Below, in pieces: positions 47,663-60,966 of a stretch of 64,000 bases of DNA. The notes under the pieces are model-generated. The model saw nothing but the letters and a program-made list of their open reading frames with translations. It was not told the origin of the DNA and did not search any database. The stretch is taken from contig NC_080716.1 in assembly GCF_019097595.1 (NCBI RefSeq), positions 8,554,640-8,618,639 on the forward strand, written 5' to 3'. How positions within the stretch are numbered: the stretch's first letter is position 1; each line of letters starts with the position of its first letter. Source of the stretch: Hemibagrus wyckioides. Its lineage: Eukaryota; Chordata; Actinopteri; Siluriformes; Bagridae. The position numbers and the translations under genes are program-made.

Positions 47663-50600
47663 ACGTTAAGGTCGTTGAGCCAATCCTGCAGCTGCTGCCC
47701 CCCGAACCTCAGGACGAACCTTCAGCTGTCATTCTGGTAAACAAATCATTCATTTATTTACTAAAACCAATCAATAGATTTTACAAGGTTGTGTTTACTG
47801 TAAAGAATGTTAGTATGAATCTGATTTGATAAGAAGCACTTATGATCTTCATGCTCTCCATTTCACAGCCGCTCGATGCTGATGAGCCGAACAACGCCTG
47901 CCGCGATGTCCAGTGCGTGTCTGCAGACTCCTCTCTCTCCCAGTCTGGGGTATTCTACAGTGCTGCAGCTGAGATACAAACACACAAACACCCTTCTTTA
48001 CAAGTTCTAATGTTTACTTTTGTTTCTCTATTTCTAGCCAGTGGACATTAGAAGAGACATAGCTGGAATGATAAGGGGTCCAGAGAGTCGGCTCTACTGC
48101 TTTGACACTGCAGAGACATGCTGCTTGACTCTCGAGGTAATCACAGTCTTTATTACTCTGGTGAAGGGAATGGACATTTTTAAATTGACATGGTTTTTAG
48201 CATTTTGTTGAAATGTGGTTCTTGAACTTCATCTAATTGTCATTTGCAGGGATTCCCTTATTATACCAGCTATGAGGGTAGATTCACTGGCATTCAGGTA
48301 AGGGACTATTCATTGTGGCATTGTAAAATTATGGTAATTGCGGTGACTAATTTTGTTTGTGTGTTTTAAGGTTGTTGAGCCAACTGTTCAGCTGCTGCCT
48401 ACTGAAGAAGACCAAGACTCTTCACCTGTTTTTCTGGTAACCAGAGCTTTAAGGAAAGCTATAGAATATTAGTATGAAGCTGCTATGATCAGAAGCATTC
48501 ACGATCTTCCTGCTTTTCTTTACACAGCCACTCGATGCTGGTGAGCTGATCAGCGCCCACCGAAACATACAGTTCCTCTCTTCAGACCCCTCCATCTCCC
48601 AGTTTAAGGTATTCTACAGTGCAGCAACTGAGATACAAACACACAAACACCCTTCTTTACAAGTTCTGATGTCTAGTTTTGTTTCTCTATTTCCAGTCAG
48701 TGGACATAAAGTCCTACTTCTTGGGGATGATAAGGGGCCCACAGAGTCGTCTGTGTTGGTTTAAAACCACCACGACACACTGCTTGACTCACCTGGTAAT
48801 CACAGACTTGATTATTCTGAGGAAGAGAATTGACCTTGATGATTATTAGATGCTCACGTTTGTGAAATAGATCTTGAGTTCCATCTATTTGTCATTTGCA
48901 GGGATTCCCTTATCACACCACCATAGAGGATTGTTTCTCTGGCATACAGGTAAGGGATTATTCGTTGTGGCATTAGGAAACTTTTGCTAATTGCAGTGAC
49001 TAATTGTGTTCACTTTAAATTGTTCTTTTAAGTCTGAATCTGGGAGGGTTACAGAGTTCATCTCCTGTAACCGAGTGGAGACATCGTTCATCGTGCCACA
49101 TTATAACACGGTAAATTTATTGCACTGTCATGAAGTGTATATTGTAGTTAGTAACTTTTGGAATTTTGTCAGATGTACTTTTATTTGTCTGCAGTAACAA
49201 TATATTTTTTTATTCAGCACAAAACCGTTAAAACGGTAACCTGCGATTACCTGTATGTGGCTGGAGATGGGCAGCTGTACACCTCCACCTGGGAGTATGA
49301 CCAGAACGACTCTGAGGTAATTCCGAGCTTCAGATCTGATGTGTATCTACATATGTTGCTATTCCCCTGATTCGGATCCTGTAAAATTTACTGTGTGAGT
49401 TTTAATGATTTAATGATTCGGACTGCAGGAGAATGAGGAGGAGGTGGAGATGGAGGTGCCCTTTATTTGGTACGATCCTATTCACTGTTTATTGATGTAA
49501 TAGTGTATTGTATGTTTAACACACACTAAGCATTTACATCTCTTCTTCCTTAGCTGCCATCTCTTAGAAAGAGGGGTGACTGACATCGGCCTGAAGGTGC
49601 CCGCTGTCCGTGAGGCGTTCGCTGTGAGTAAAACCTTTCTTCAGCTGCTGTTATTGCGCAGGTAAAGTCCACTCTGCTTTAACGTATATTGTGTGCTGTC
49701 TTATATTCAGACTTTGCTTGCCAGCATCCACATCCAGGACTTCTTGTTCGTGGTGGGAAAAAGGATTGTCATGCGACTGGCAGCAGCTAACAACCAGGTG
49801 ACTTTAGAATGATGAAAGACTGTTTGATTTTTGTGATGAAAATCCTTTCAGTTACTCAGTCATAGCCAAAGTGAGTTACAGAGATTTTCTTGTTTGTTTG
49901 AACAGGATGTAGTTGGTGTGCAGTTGGCATACGAGGCCCTGATTCGATTCCTGAGGACGCCTTCATATCAGGATTCGATTAAAGCAGAGCTCTCCGGGCC
50001 CGATGTAAGCTAATAAACGCCTGTGTGAAATGACAGATGTTTAAACAGAAAAGATTTTGATAATATAGAAAACTGAACGTCAATATGTGAAGCTAATTTC
50101 TTTTTGTACCTTTACTCCTCTGTGCAGGTCTACCACTACAACTTGCTGGATATTTTTTATGAGCTGATTCTCTTCGGCTTCTTTAAAAATGGCTCAACAC
50201 CTCAGCTAGTAAGTGTCTCATCAGGAGATTTAAGTTTCAGAACATGGTCTATTTTACCTCATTTTGTTTTCCCTTATTTTTTAATCCTGATAAAACATGG
50301 CATTAATGAAATCTGTTGTCTTTCTTTTCTGAAGTTTAAGGGAGGATTCTTGGAGCGCCTGCTTCAGCTCATCAGCATGTGGGATATAGACGTGTGGGAG
50401 CCTGCAGCAGAGCTGTACTTCAAAGTGCTTATTGTAAGTGTTCCAATATCTTCTGATGCCACGATACACAAATTCTCAGGATTGTACCTTAAACTCAGTG
50501 ACACTATGTTGAATCTGTGTGTCATTTGTCAATAGGATCACCTTACACAGCTTTTTGAAGTACTGTTCACTCAGCCTCTGGAGCTCTACAGCAACCCAGC

Positions 50601-50676
50601 AGCCTTAGCCTCCATAGTTCAGATTCTCGTCCAGCAGAACGTCCAGCAGATGATGAACATTTTGGAGAAGCTCTGA
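46312..50676 (+). CDS. Mitoguardin-like (MIGA/FAM73) protein, copy C, 19 exons
   Basis: Coding exons: 46312-46471, 47514-47563, 47671-47736, 47869-47949, 48038-48136, 48250-48297, 48371-48436, 48528-48608, 48697-48795, 48902-48949, 49033-49110, 49218-49316, 49429-49469, 49554-49623, 49711-49797, 49906-50004, 50128-50208, 50335-50433, 50536-50676. Exon lengths equal those of copy A and give 530 residues without a break. It has the same N-terminal membrane segment, doubled four-exon module, acidic stretch and mitoguardin-like C-terminal domain. Differences from copy A include LLDIF for FLDIF in exon 17, QQNVQQ for QQHVQQ in exon 19 and QFK for QLK at the end of exon 8. The start at 46312 is the only in-frame ATG before the membrane segment. 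Family assignment is by eye; two intact copies argue for retained function. Confidence 0.65.
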
Positions 50677-51667
50677 GCAATGTCTTTCCCTTTGCCCTCT
50701 TCATCTTTTCTTCCTCTGTTTCATTTCATATTTCTTCTTTTCTCTCACTTCTTTTTCCTACATTGCTCAGGCTCTCCATACGTGAGTATGAATTAATTTT
50801 ATTTCTATTTTAGATTAATGTGATATTTTTAAAATCTCTTTTTTTTTCCTACAGGTTGTACAGTGAACCCCAGGACTGAAGAAGGGCTTAACCCTATCTT
50901 AAGATCCCTTATCCCTTAATAATCATCCCTTATTAATCTATCCCTCTATTCCTGTCCCACTCCCTCATTCCCATAAATACCCTATAGTTCATAAATAGAT
51001 AAGTAGAATTGATTGTAAATAAACTTATATCTGTATAGTGCTTATATGCTTTAGTTTAATAAATTTTTATATTTGTTCCTATTTCAGTCTCATTCTGAGT
51101 ATTTTTAGTCATCAGTATGTCTGTATATTTTTCCTTTAAAAAGCAACACAAAATGAATTTTTCACTTACATACAGATCCTTTTTAAAGAATTTCACAGTC
51201 TTTAAATGGTTCACTAAAATGTAAAAAATAGCATTTTATATTATATAATGTATTTATGTATTATATAATATATTATTTAATCTAAAAACACAAGCATGAA
51301 CACAATGGCAGAAAAGAATGGAGCTCCACATTGAAGTGATAAAACAAGATGAAGGTCTTACAATACACTATACAGTTACTGGGGTGTGGTATAAATAAAA
51401 AACATGAGGTAATTATCATTAATTGGTATTCATAGTAATGTAAATAATAGGATAAGGCTTTCAACCCTCCCTCTGCTTAGTGCAAAGCTGTTCCCCACCT
51501 TTTCTACATGAGGTATCATGCTGACCAGAGAAAGGGTCAGTGTACTGCTCATGATTTTTGAGTCAGTGGTAAACACAAGTCAGTGTCATAGGAAGTCTCT
51601 TTCTGTTCCCATCCTCTCCTGTCTTCACTACAGCCATGTAAGTTAAATGCTCTCTTTCTCTCTTCCC

Positions 51668-51701
<34 letters not shown>

Positions 51702-52891
51702 AGATTTAGTTGATACTGGAGCTGCACCCTCGTTGCCGGTCACCCCGACTTCCTGGCCTGCCCTTTAGATACACCTCTACTGTGTAATAATTTAAAATCT
51801 GTGTAATACTCTGTAATCTTGGCATAGAGTCTTCATCAATAAATAAAACCAGGGAGCAACAATCACTTGTGTATTATGTGGGAGAAACTCTTACTCAGAT
51901 CATAAAGAGGCAATGTTTGTGACATGTAATCCTGGAAAAAGTGTTATATGAGATGGATATTATATCATTATTATTAACCTATCCTTTTTAATAAATGTAA
52001 TATTTTGTAAAATTTTATTCATGTTAAAAAACATTATTCCATGTTATTTAATTCATTCATGTTCTTATTTTCTTTTGGGTAATAAACCAGTATTTTCTTT
52101 TACCACCTGAATAGCTTGTTCTCTTTCCATAGACAATTATGTACTCTTTATCTTGTCTTAGGCCTACAGACTGCATAATGCAGATTTATCTTTATAACTG
52201 TCTGTTAGACACATTTCAACAGTATCCATCTGACCAATAACCACAAAGAAATAAAAAGTGACATTCTTTACTTCTGCTTCATTCTTGATTTACTATTGTT
52301 GCAGTTTCAAGCTGCTTGATAAAACAACAGAAAAGAGATGTTGAAATGAACAATTCAGAATACCTTCAGAGGACCTTGTATTATATAAAGCTGCTATAAA
52401 AGTGCATGTGCAGAAATAATCACTCCTCATGGAAAGTTTATTGAATAGAGTATTAAGAAGAAGAAGTATTATAATGTGTGTGTGTGTGTGTGTTGTTTCA
52501 CAAAGACAGTAAGACAGTACTTAGACAGTAAAGTCTGATCCTGAGGTTGATGAGATGAATGTGTGGGACACTCGGATGGATTATCATAAAGGAGATTCAC
52601 TGTGAATACCACAATTTTCACAGTTTTAGTTAAGCTGTTCTTATTAAAATGATCGTTTTTATTTATTAATCTTTAGGAATTCACTGCTTAAGAAGTGATC
52701 TATGAGCAGTAGATATAAAGAGCTGTGCAGTAACTCCAGAGGAAATGAAAGCCATTATTGAGCTGAGTGAAATTTAACAGTTTTTTATTTTTTATTTTAT
52801 TAGCAGTAACAACAACAAAAAAGTCTATTTTTAAGAATTTATCTTCAGATGTTTAATATAAAAGCTGTTTCTTGGTTGACAGGTAATTTCT
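50677..52891. other. 3' UTR and flank of copy C
   Basis: Same layout as 9903-12104: candidate 3' UTR intron, AATAAA signals at about 51015-51065, the segment of about 460 bp absent from block B (about 51635-52110), and a (GT)n near 52480. No coding gene is recognised. Confidence 0.5.
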
Positions 52892-53720
52892 TTATTTTCT
52901 GCTCTCTGGTTGAGCATCGCCTGGCTTGCTTTCTACAGCTTCAGCCTCAGCTTCTTCCTGAACCATGTTTTCAGCCTCATCCACTTCTAAAAAAAATTAG
53001 CATTTTAAATGTGGTGTAATGTTTAGATTGTATTCATTGACACAGATAAAATGTTGCACTTCAATTCCTCATTAATTTAATATCAGCAGATCTCCAGGTA
53101 CATAACTGACATCATGACATGATATTAATATTCGATTCGATTCGATTCGATTCAACTTTATTGTCACTGCACATGTGGGTACAAGGCAACGAAATACAGT
53201 TAGCATCTAACCAGAAGTGCATTCTCGCAGTGCAAATAATTAGCATATATAATCAGTATATAAACAAATAAATAATTTGCATATATAAACAGTATATATA
53301 CAGTATACAGAGGGAGGTAAATACAATGAGTGCAAATGAGCAAATGATTATAGGTGGTGCAATAAAGAAGGTATTGTATACCATGAAAATAAATCAAATT
53401 CAAATTCATATTCAAATTTTATTTGTCACATACGAAATCATACATAGTACGACATGTAGTGAAATGCTTTTTACGACTGTCTTACATAAAAGAGGAAAGA
53501 ATAGAAAGAAAATGTGTAAAAGAAAAAGTGTAACAGATATAAAAGTGTAAAAATATAAAAGTATAAAAACAAACACAAAAAATATATATGTATATATATA
53601 TCCTGCGTGATGTAGACACCTAGGTAACGGAAACTGTCCACTCTCTCCACTGGGGTCCCGTTGATGGTGAGGGGCTGGTAATTCCTCTCCTGCTTTGTGC
53701 TAAAGTCCACTATCAGCTCC

Positions 53721-54030
53721 TTAGTCTTGCTGACGTTCAGGAGGAGATTGTTGACCTGGCACCAGGTTTTTAATCTCCTCTAGGTAGGCCGTCTCGTCGT
53801 TATTGGAGATCAGGCCCACCACCACAGTATCGTCCGCAAACTTCACGATGTTGGTGGAGCTGGAAGTGGCCACACAGTCAAAGGTGTACAGAGAGTACAG
53901 CAGGGGGCTCAGAACACAACCCTGGGGGGCTCCAGTGCTGAGGGTGAGTGAGAGTGAGACATGGTTGCCCACCCGTACTGCCTGAGGCCTGTCTGCCATC
54001 ACGACTGCTCCTACAACTTTTTCTTTGTTT
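53721..54030 (-). mobile_element. Inner LINE RT fragment with FADD motif, block C
   Basis: Minus-strand GAPQGCVLSPLLYSLYTFDC and IVKFADDTVVVGL, as in block A. Truncated on both sides. Confidence 0.8.
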
Positions 54031-54080
54031 TTGTGTTTTAAATTAAGTTTCAGTACAGTAATACCGGCTAATTCTCCATC

Positions 54081-54440
54081 ATGGAGTACATTCGTTACAA
54101 CAGAGATACTCTTATTTCTATTGGTGTACAATGTACTCACAATTCGACGTTTTTGACCCCAGATCCAAGCTGGCCGAGTGAGATCCTGAGGGAGAACAAA
54201 GGACGCGACCCAAAGCGGCGGCCCCGAGGGAAACGAGCCGGCATCAGGAACACCGCACACCGCACACCGCACACCTCTGCCTAGCATCCTGCTCGCCAAC
54301 GTCCAGTCGCTGGAGAACAAGCTTGATGACCTCAGGGCCAGGGTAAAGTTCCAGAGAGACATTCGGGACTGCAATCTCTTCTGCTTCACCGAGACATGGC
54401 TGAACCCAGCAGTGCCGGACCACGCCATCCAGCCGTTTAT
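54081..54440 (+). mobile_element. Inverted LINE endonuclease N-terminus, block C
   Basis: Plus-strand MEYIRYNRDTLISI to about 54270, then (after a small indel with repeated CACACCG) VQSLENKLDDLRARV and ETWLNPAVPDHAIQP. Head-on to the RT fragment, as in block A. Confidence 0.78.
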
Positions 54441-56274
54441 TTATTTAATTATTTAATATTTAAATAATTAAATATGTAAACAGTATTCAGAGAAGGAGTT
54501 ATGTACAATGAATGCAATGATTTAGATGTATGCAGTGAGGAAGATATTGTTTACCATGGTAAATATTTGCATATGTGAACTGTACACAGAAAGGGTTATA
54601 TACAGAAAAGGTTATATACCCTGATAATAATGTGTTCAGTCAATGTGTGAGTGATCGGGTGGAGGCGGAGTTCAGCAAAGAAACAGCTGTGGGGAAAAAG
54701 CTGTTCCTAAACCTGCTTGTCTTGGTCCGGAGGCTCCTGTAGCGCCTCCCAGAAGGCAGGAGGGCAAAGAGCCTATTGGCAGGGTGAGAGAAATCCTTTA
54801 TGATTTTGAGTGCTCTCAAACGCTTCCTGTAAGTGTCCTCGATCTTAGGAAGTGGAACTCCTATGATGCGTTGGGCGGTTTTACCACCCTCTGCAGCGCT
54901 TTCTGGGCTGACACAGTGCAGTTACCATACCAGACAGTGATACAGCCAATCAGGATGCTCTCGATGGTGCAACAGTAGAAGTTCACCAGGATGTCTGAAG
55001 AGAGATGGTTCTTCCTCAGAGCCCTCAGGAAGAAGAGGCGCTGGTGAGCCTTCTTGACCAGACTGGAGCTGTTGGTAGTCCAGGAGAGATCCTCGGAGAT
55101 GTGGATACCCAGGAATTTGAAGCTAGTGACACGGTCCACCACCTCTCCATTGATATGAATGGGTGCGTGTGTGTCACCTTTCTCATTCCTGAAGTCCACT
55201 ATGAGCTCCTTGGTCTTTGCAGTGTTGAGCAGCAGGTTGTTGTCAGCACACCACACAGCACTCAGCACACAGCTTTGAGGTACTCCAGTGCCAAGGATGA
55301 GGGTGGAAGAGCATTGGGGATCCATCCGAACATGCTGGGGCCTGTTGGTCAGAAAGTCCAGGAGCCAGTTGCATAGTGATGCATTGATGCCCAGGTCTCC
55401 AAGTTTGGTGACTAACTTGGAAGGGATGACAGTGTTAAACGCTGAACTAAAGTCCAGGAAAAGCATTCTGGCATAGGTGTCTTTATTGTCCACGTGAGAG
55501 AGTACTGAGTGCAGCGCTGTGGATACTGCGTCCTCCGTGCTCCTGTTCTGACGGTAAGCAAATTGATGAGGGTCAAGGGTGGCAGGAAGACAGGTTTTGA
55601 GGTGTGCCAGGACCAGCCGCTCAAAGCACTTAGTGATGATGGGGGTGAGCGCTACTGGGCGGTAGTCATTCAGGCAGGATGCAGTGGAGTTTTTTGGTAC
55701 CGGCACAATGGAGGTGGTCTTAAGGCAGGTGGGCACAATAGCTAGAGACAGGTTGAATAAGTCCGTAAGGACCCCCGCCAGCTCCCCAGCACGTGCTCTG
55801 AGGACACGTCCGGGGACACCATCAGGCCCTGCAGCTTTCCATGCATTGATCCTGCTTAGTACTCCACTGACATCATTAGTGGAGAGTGTGAGTGGCTGGA
55901 AGTCTGCCGGGAGCTCGATTTTGATTGCTGGCTCCAGATTATCCCTTTCAAAGCGAGCATAGAAGTTGTTTAACTCATTGAGAAAGGAGATATCAGTAGG
56001 GTGAAGGGTTGATGGGCTTATAGTTGCTAATGGCCTAAATGGAAGTGTAGCCTTCAATATCCAAGTGGGAACCACAGGTCGCCTGAGTGGCAAACATGCT
56101 CCAGTCGGTGTGTTGAAACTGGTCCTGAAGTTCAGAGAGAATATTCATACCTGCTTTGTTGACCTGGACTTTCTTCTTTCCTCCTCCTCATGTCCCTCTC
56201 CTGGGCCTTTACTTCCTTTCCTTTTCTTTGATGCTACTTTCCTCAGCAACAGTCTTGGTTTCCTCATCTACTTC

Positions 56275-57914
56275 AGAAACAAAATCATGATTCACAATTA
56301 AAATCTGATATAAAGTTTTGACTAAATTAATTGACACAGATAAACATCATTATTATTGATATTTATTACGTAATTAGGAAATAATATACAATGTCTTAAA
56401 CACTATCACTACTGATATTTTTGATTATTAATAATATTTTCTTTTTATAAATAAATGATGGAATTTTTATGCTCATTTGTTTAGTTACTTATTTCTTTGA
56501 GTAGTTGATGTTCAGAGGGATCGTGTGCAGTTTAGTTTACAGTTAAAGAGCTGTATCAGTGTGAGTGATTGCTTTTACAAACTTCTTCTGGAAAGTTACA
56601 TGATACACAATTTATTTATTTTATTTTATTTTTCAGCTTCTGTCTGCAGCACCTTCAAGCATTTATCTTATGAACATTGTCCATGTCGGTTTTGTGGTAT
56701 CCTGAACTAAATATTATTATCGCAATGGAAAATGCTTCCTGGATTGACCACTAGGTGTCACTGTGTGATTACTGCTGTTAATATGCTCTCACTAGTTACT
56801 GAGAGAGTTGAGTTTTTGGGCTGAAAATGAAGAAAATCTAATCGGTTGTATGCCAGGTTCATTTTTGTTCATTTACTTACTCATTTTCTGGCTGCTCGTC
56901 ATTTCAGCGGTTTTCATAAAGACATTAATATAATTAACATTAAACTAGCATCCAGAGTCTGCTTGTCATACATTGCTGAGAGAAACATGGGGATCATGAG
57001 TGTCTGAGAAATTACAAGCTTCTTACAGATTTCTTTTTTTAATGTTAAAGTCAGCCCTGTTCTGTTGTTTATGTCCATAATAGGTAAACATTTCTGTGTC
57101 AGAGTTTCATACAGTTAGAGGATGAACTGATTTACATGAGAGCATTGTGTATAACATGCCCCATACAGGAAGTATTTATATTTATACATTTTTTATACTG
57201 TGTAGTAATTATACTTTGTTTATCAGGGAGAAAGAGTTACTGAAGGAGAAGAGGCGAAAAAGACTTAGTTACTTTTCCCCGAACAAAAGGTACAAACCTT
57301 TGCATAGTAAACTTTCATATTTAAGCAATGCAAATGTTTTAAAGTCTTTGTAATTGCCTAATGTTTCTAAGCTCTAATTATTACTCATGTATTGTTTAAT
57401 GCTTCGAAGAAAAGCAGACTTTTACCAGAAGCTCTTTTAGAAAAGCTGGGGAACAATAGTCTGTTTCGGGTGGGGAAGAAAGGAAAAAAATGGGGAAGAA
57501 GGGGAAAGAGAGAAAAAGAGAAAAAAAGAGAAGAAAATGTGCGTTTTTACAAACAAATCAGAAAAAATTCAAGTCCCCCTCCCATCCACACTGATCCGGC
57601 TCGAATCCCACCTCAGACAAGGATTAAATATTGCATTCTGTTTAGAAATGGCAACTGTTATTCTACAGAAACAGTCCTGCTGTCAAAATGAGTCAAGTTC
57701 TAAGTCCGGTGTAGTTAGTTGACTTCAATTATTTAATTATCTGCAAAATATGACCTACTGTTAGAAATATTGTCTGACACACACCATAACAATATACATA
57801 AGTGATGAATTATTATAAAATACTAACAAAGTATAGAAATCTATAAACGAAAAACTACCAATATTTATATTATTAAGTATAGATTTAATAATATAAATAA
57901 AAAAAAAGTTAAGG
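56275..57914. other. Shared spacer and start of cassette D
   Basis: AT-rich sequence equal to 15.65-16.8 kb, then at about 57.45 kb the purine-rich flank repeat. No gene is recognised. Confidence 0.5.
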
Positions 57915-58990
57915 ATATTCGGCTTTGGGTGAAATTTCAGGATGCACCTAAAATGCACTATAACCTTTACAGGTGAACTTAATTTGACCTTCTCTACACT
58001 TTTGAATGCACATGTCCAACTGTTCAGTGTTTCAGTACTTTTTGCATAACTTGCTGTTTTCTAACAAGGTGCTTAACGGCAAAATTCACAACTGGTGTTT
58101 GATCCATGAATCGACCAATACATTTTCTGGTTCAATTAGAATTGGTATTTAAACAGTCCTCTTCATCATGCTGTTCACATTTTGACATCATGAGACCAAG
58201 ACCATACCTAACAATTGATCAACAGTACCTCACCATTGTGAGGCTTCAGACAGGATGTTCTCAGAGGGAAGTGGCCACTGAGCTTAGAGTGTCACAGAGT
58301 GTCATCAGCAGGTTGCGAAAGAGATACAGAGAGACTGGAAGAGTCACAGAAAGGCATAGAAGTGGACGTCCTTTGGCCACATCCCGCGTTGATGACCGCT
58401 TCATTGTGAACAGTGCCCTGCGGTACCGGATGATGAATGCCACTCAACTCCAGGCACATTTAAGGGAGATGAGAGGCACCCAAGTGTCATGTCAGACCAT
58501 TTGAAACCGTTTACATCAATGTGTTCTGTGTGCTAGACGACCTGCAAAGGGTACCTGACCACACCACCAGGCACAGGCGTCGGGCCAGGGAGCATTTACG
58601 CTGGATGAGGGACCAGTGGACCTCAGTGCTGTTCTCTGATGAAAGTCAATTCACGTTGAGCAGAAATGATGGCTGCCAACGATGTTGGAGACGTCAAGGA
58701 GAGCGCTATGCATCAGCCACTGTTGTGGTGGTGTTACAGTCTGGGCAGGTGTGTCTACTCAATACAGAACTGCCCTACATCTTGTGAATGGTACAGTGAC
58801 AAGCCAATACTACCTGAATAACATCATTAATCCAGTTATTGTGCCCCTGCATGAACAACACAGGCCTAATTTCTTCATCATGGACGACAATCCTCCGGCT
58901 CAACGAGGTCGCATCATTAGGGAACAGCTGCTGGAGGCTGGGGTACCTCAAATGGAGTGGCCTGCACTTTCTCCAGACCTTCCAGAAATC
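57915..58990 (+). mobile_element. Tc1-like transposase relic with N-terminus, cassette D
   Basis: The most complete copy: 58190-58504 encodes LTIVRLQTGCSQREVATEL and RVSQSVISRLRKRYRETGR (helix-turn-helix), ending in TGA where Arg is expected. The catalytic part follows in other frames (SVLFSDESQFTLS; FFIMDDNPPAQRG). The end is replaced by the L2 fragment, removing the catalytic Glu. Confidence 0.82.
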
Positions 58991-60041
58991 TAACAGCAGC
59001 AGACATTCCCCTATTTACATCAACGGGTCTGAAGTAGAGCGTGTCTCCAGCTTTAAGTTCCTGGGTGTCCACATCTCTGAGGATCTGTCCTGGCATCTGA
59101 ACACCTCAACTCTGGTTCGGAAGGCGCAACAGCATCTTTACTTCCTAAGGAGACTGAAGAAAGTTCACCTATCCCCCAAGATCCTGACCAACTTTTACCG
59201 CTGCATCATTGAGAGCATCTTGACGAGCTCCATCACAGTGTGGCATGGCAGCTCCACGATGTGTGAAAAGAAATCATTGCAAAGGGTTGTGAAAACCGCC
59301 CAACGCATCATCGGCACCCAACTACCTGCCATTGGGTCTCTTCACCACAGTAGATGTCTGCGCAGAGCACACAAAATAATCAAAGACTCCTCCCACCTGA
59401 GTCACAAACTGTTCAACCTTCCATCCAGGAGGAGATACAGGTCCATCCTCACCAGAACCAGTAGGTTTAGGGCCAGTTTTTTTCCTTCAACCATAAAACT
59501 ACTGAACTCTACACTACACCGCTAGGACACTCATGTCTTTCTACACTTACCACTTTACAGTTCTGCTCCACCCTGTACATTCTGTTAATATAATATTTTT
59601 CTCTGTTAAACATTCTGTTGTACATTCTGTTATAATATAAGTTTTTCTCAGTGTGTAATATAATTAATGTACATATTGTCCATTTCATAGATTACACCTA
59701 GTATTATCTATTTGACTATCTATTTATATGAATTTACATATACTATATTTATACATACTATATAATATATGTATATTATCTGTTACTGTTGTACAAACAT
59801 TGTACATAATGTACACATTTTTAGCACAATTATAATTACACCTGTCACTTTATCTACTGTAAATACTACTTGCACATACTTCTCTATGCACACTCTGACA
59901 TAGCCTTATTTATCGATGTACATATTTACATATTTATCTGCACTTGTTCATTGGCAGAATTTCTATTATTTGCACTTCTGGTAGATGCTAAACAGCATTT
60001 CATTGCTATGTACCTGCACTCTGCAATGACAATGAAGTTGA

Positions 60042-60110
<69 letters not shown>
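58991..60110 (+). mobile_element. L2-type LINE 3' fragment with (TCTA)17, cassette D
   Basis: Frame 58839-59525 is open across the Tc1/L2 junction ([14 protein letters not shown] retained). The microsatellite is 60043-60110. Confidence 0.85.
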
Positions 60111-60531
60111 ATGCACAGGGTTTCACTTTGTCAACCAGGCGCCTCAAAAGCGATGGGCCAAAACGGGCAGATGTGAACGTTTGTGTGCATCGCTGCATGT
60201 CAAAGCTTTTCCGTAGGACAGAAATACCTGTTCTCGTCTAGACCTGATCGGTTAGCAGTACACCCCACATGGCTCGCCAGCTCATCACAGGGCACTGCGC
60301 AAACACATTCACGCCCTCGCTCATACCTAATAGCGATTTGTTTCAGCCTATCCACCTACTGGCGTGTCTTTTGCAGGTGAGAGGAAACCGGAGAACACCG
60401 AGTGTACACGCACGGGGACTCCGGACAGACTGCAAACTGGTGACCCTGCAGCTGAGAGGTGGGACCTCTTTTAAGTCTTTTGAGACAGTCTATGCAGACA
60501 TTCTGTTTCATTCATCCCGCCTGTCCGTGTC

Positions 60532-60603
60532 TCCCTGGTGGTCTAGTGGCTAGGATTCGGCGCTCTCACCGCCGCGGCGCGGGTTCGATTCCCGGTCAGG
60601 GAA
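60532..60603 (+). tRNA. tRNA-Glu (CUC), cassette D
   Basis: 72 nt with a perfect anticodon arm CGGCG CTCTCAC CGCCG. One C-to-G change at the base of the T-stem unpairs one position. Possibly functional. Confidence 0.85.
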
Positions 60604-60682
60604 GCAAACTGTTTTTCGAGCTAGCGGCTGCGAGAAAACGCTTCACTGAAACGGCGCGCTTCCCGGCGGCTGGTAAAAGCTG

Positions 60683-60771
60683 TCCTTCGAGCCGGATTTG
60701 AACCAGCGACCTAAGGATGTCCATTTATAAGCACCTACAGTCCTCCGCTCTACCAGCTGAGCTATCGAAGG
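60683..60771 (-). tRNA. tRNA-Tyr (GUA) with intron, cassette D
   Basis: 89 nt including an intron of about 16 nt. All stems are intact. Convergent with tRNA-Glu 79 bp away, as in every cassette. Confidence 0.92.
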
Positions 60772-60966
60772 GCGGGTGCAGGGACACCTTTGGGCAGCGA
60801 CCTGGCAAACAGGACCCCTGGCGATTTTGTCTGTTACGAGCCACGTAGTGCAGCGGAACAGAAACAGTGGAACAGAATTAGCGTAGCTGCTGTTCATAAT
60901 ATTAGCAGCACTAGATGATAGACACAGTCAAGTGGCTTTTACAAGGGCTTTTGCTCACAGAAAATA

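Larger units (their letters stand above)
53134..56139 (-). mobile_element. Composite L2-type LINE insertion, block C
   Basis: Flanked by AATATTC on both sides (53127-53133; 56140-56146). The outer element keeps a 410-codon frame (56093-54861) with RT motifs [46 protein letters not shown] and GVPQSCVLS. It then jumps to [13 protein letters not shown], so the segment carrying the catalytic FADD is missing. The inner LINE (about 53400-54440) interrupts its 3' part. It cannot encode an active polymerase. Confidence 0.88.
52892..56274 (-). pseudogene. Lysine/glutamate-rich gene fragment, split by LINE (block C)
   Basis: Exon-like segments at 56151-56274 and 52892-52986, as in block A, with stops in the upstream one (TAA after KEKERK, then TGA). 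The composite LINE occupies the intron. Gene unknown. Confidence 0.4.
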
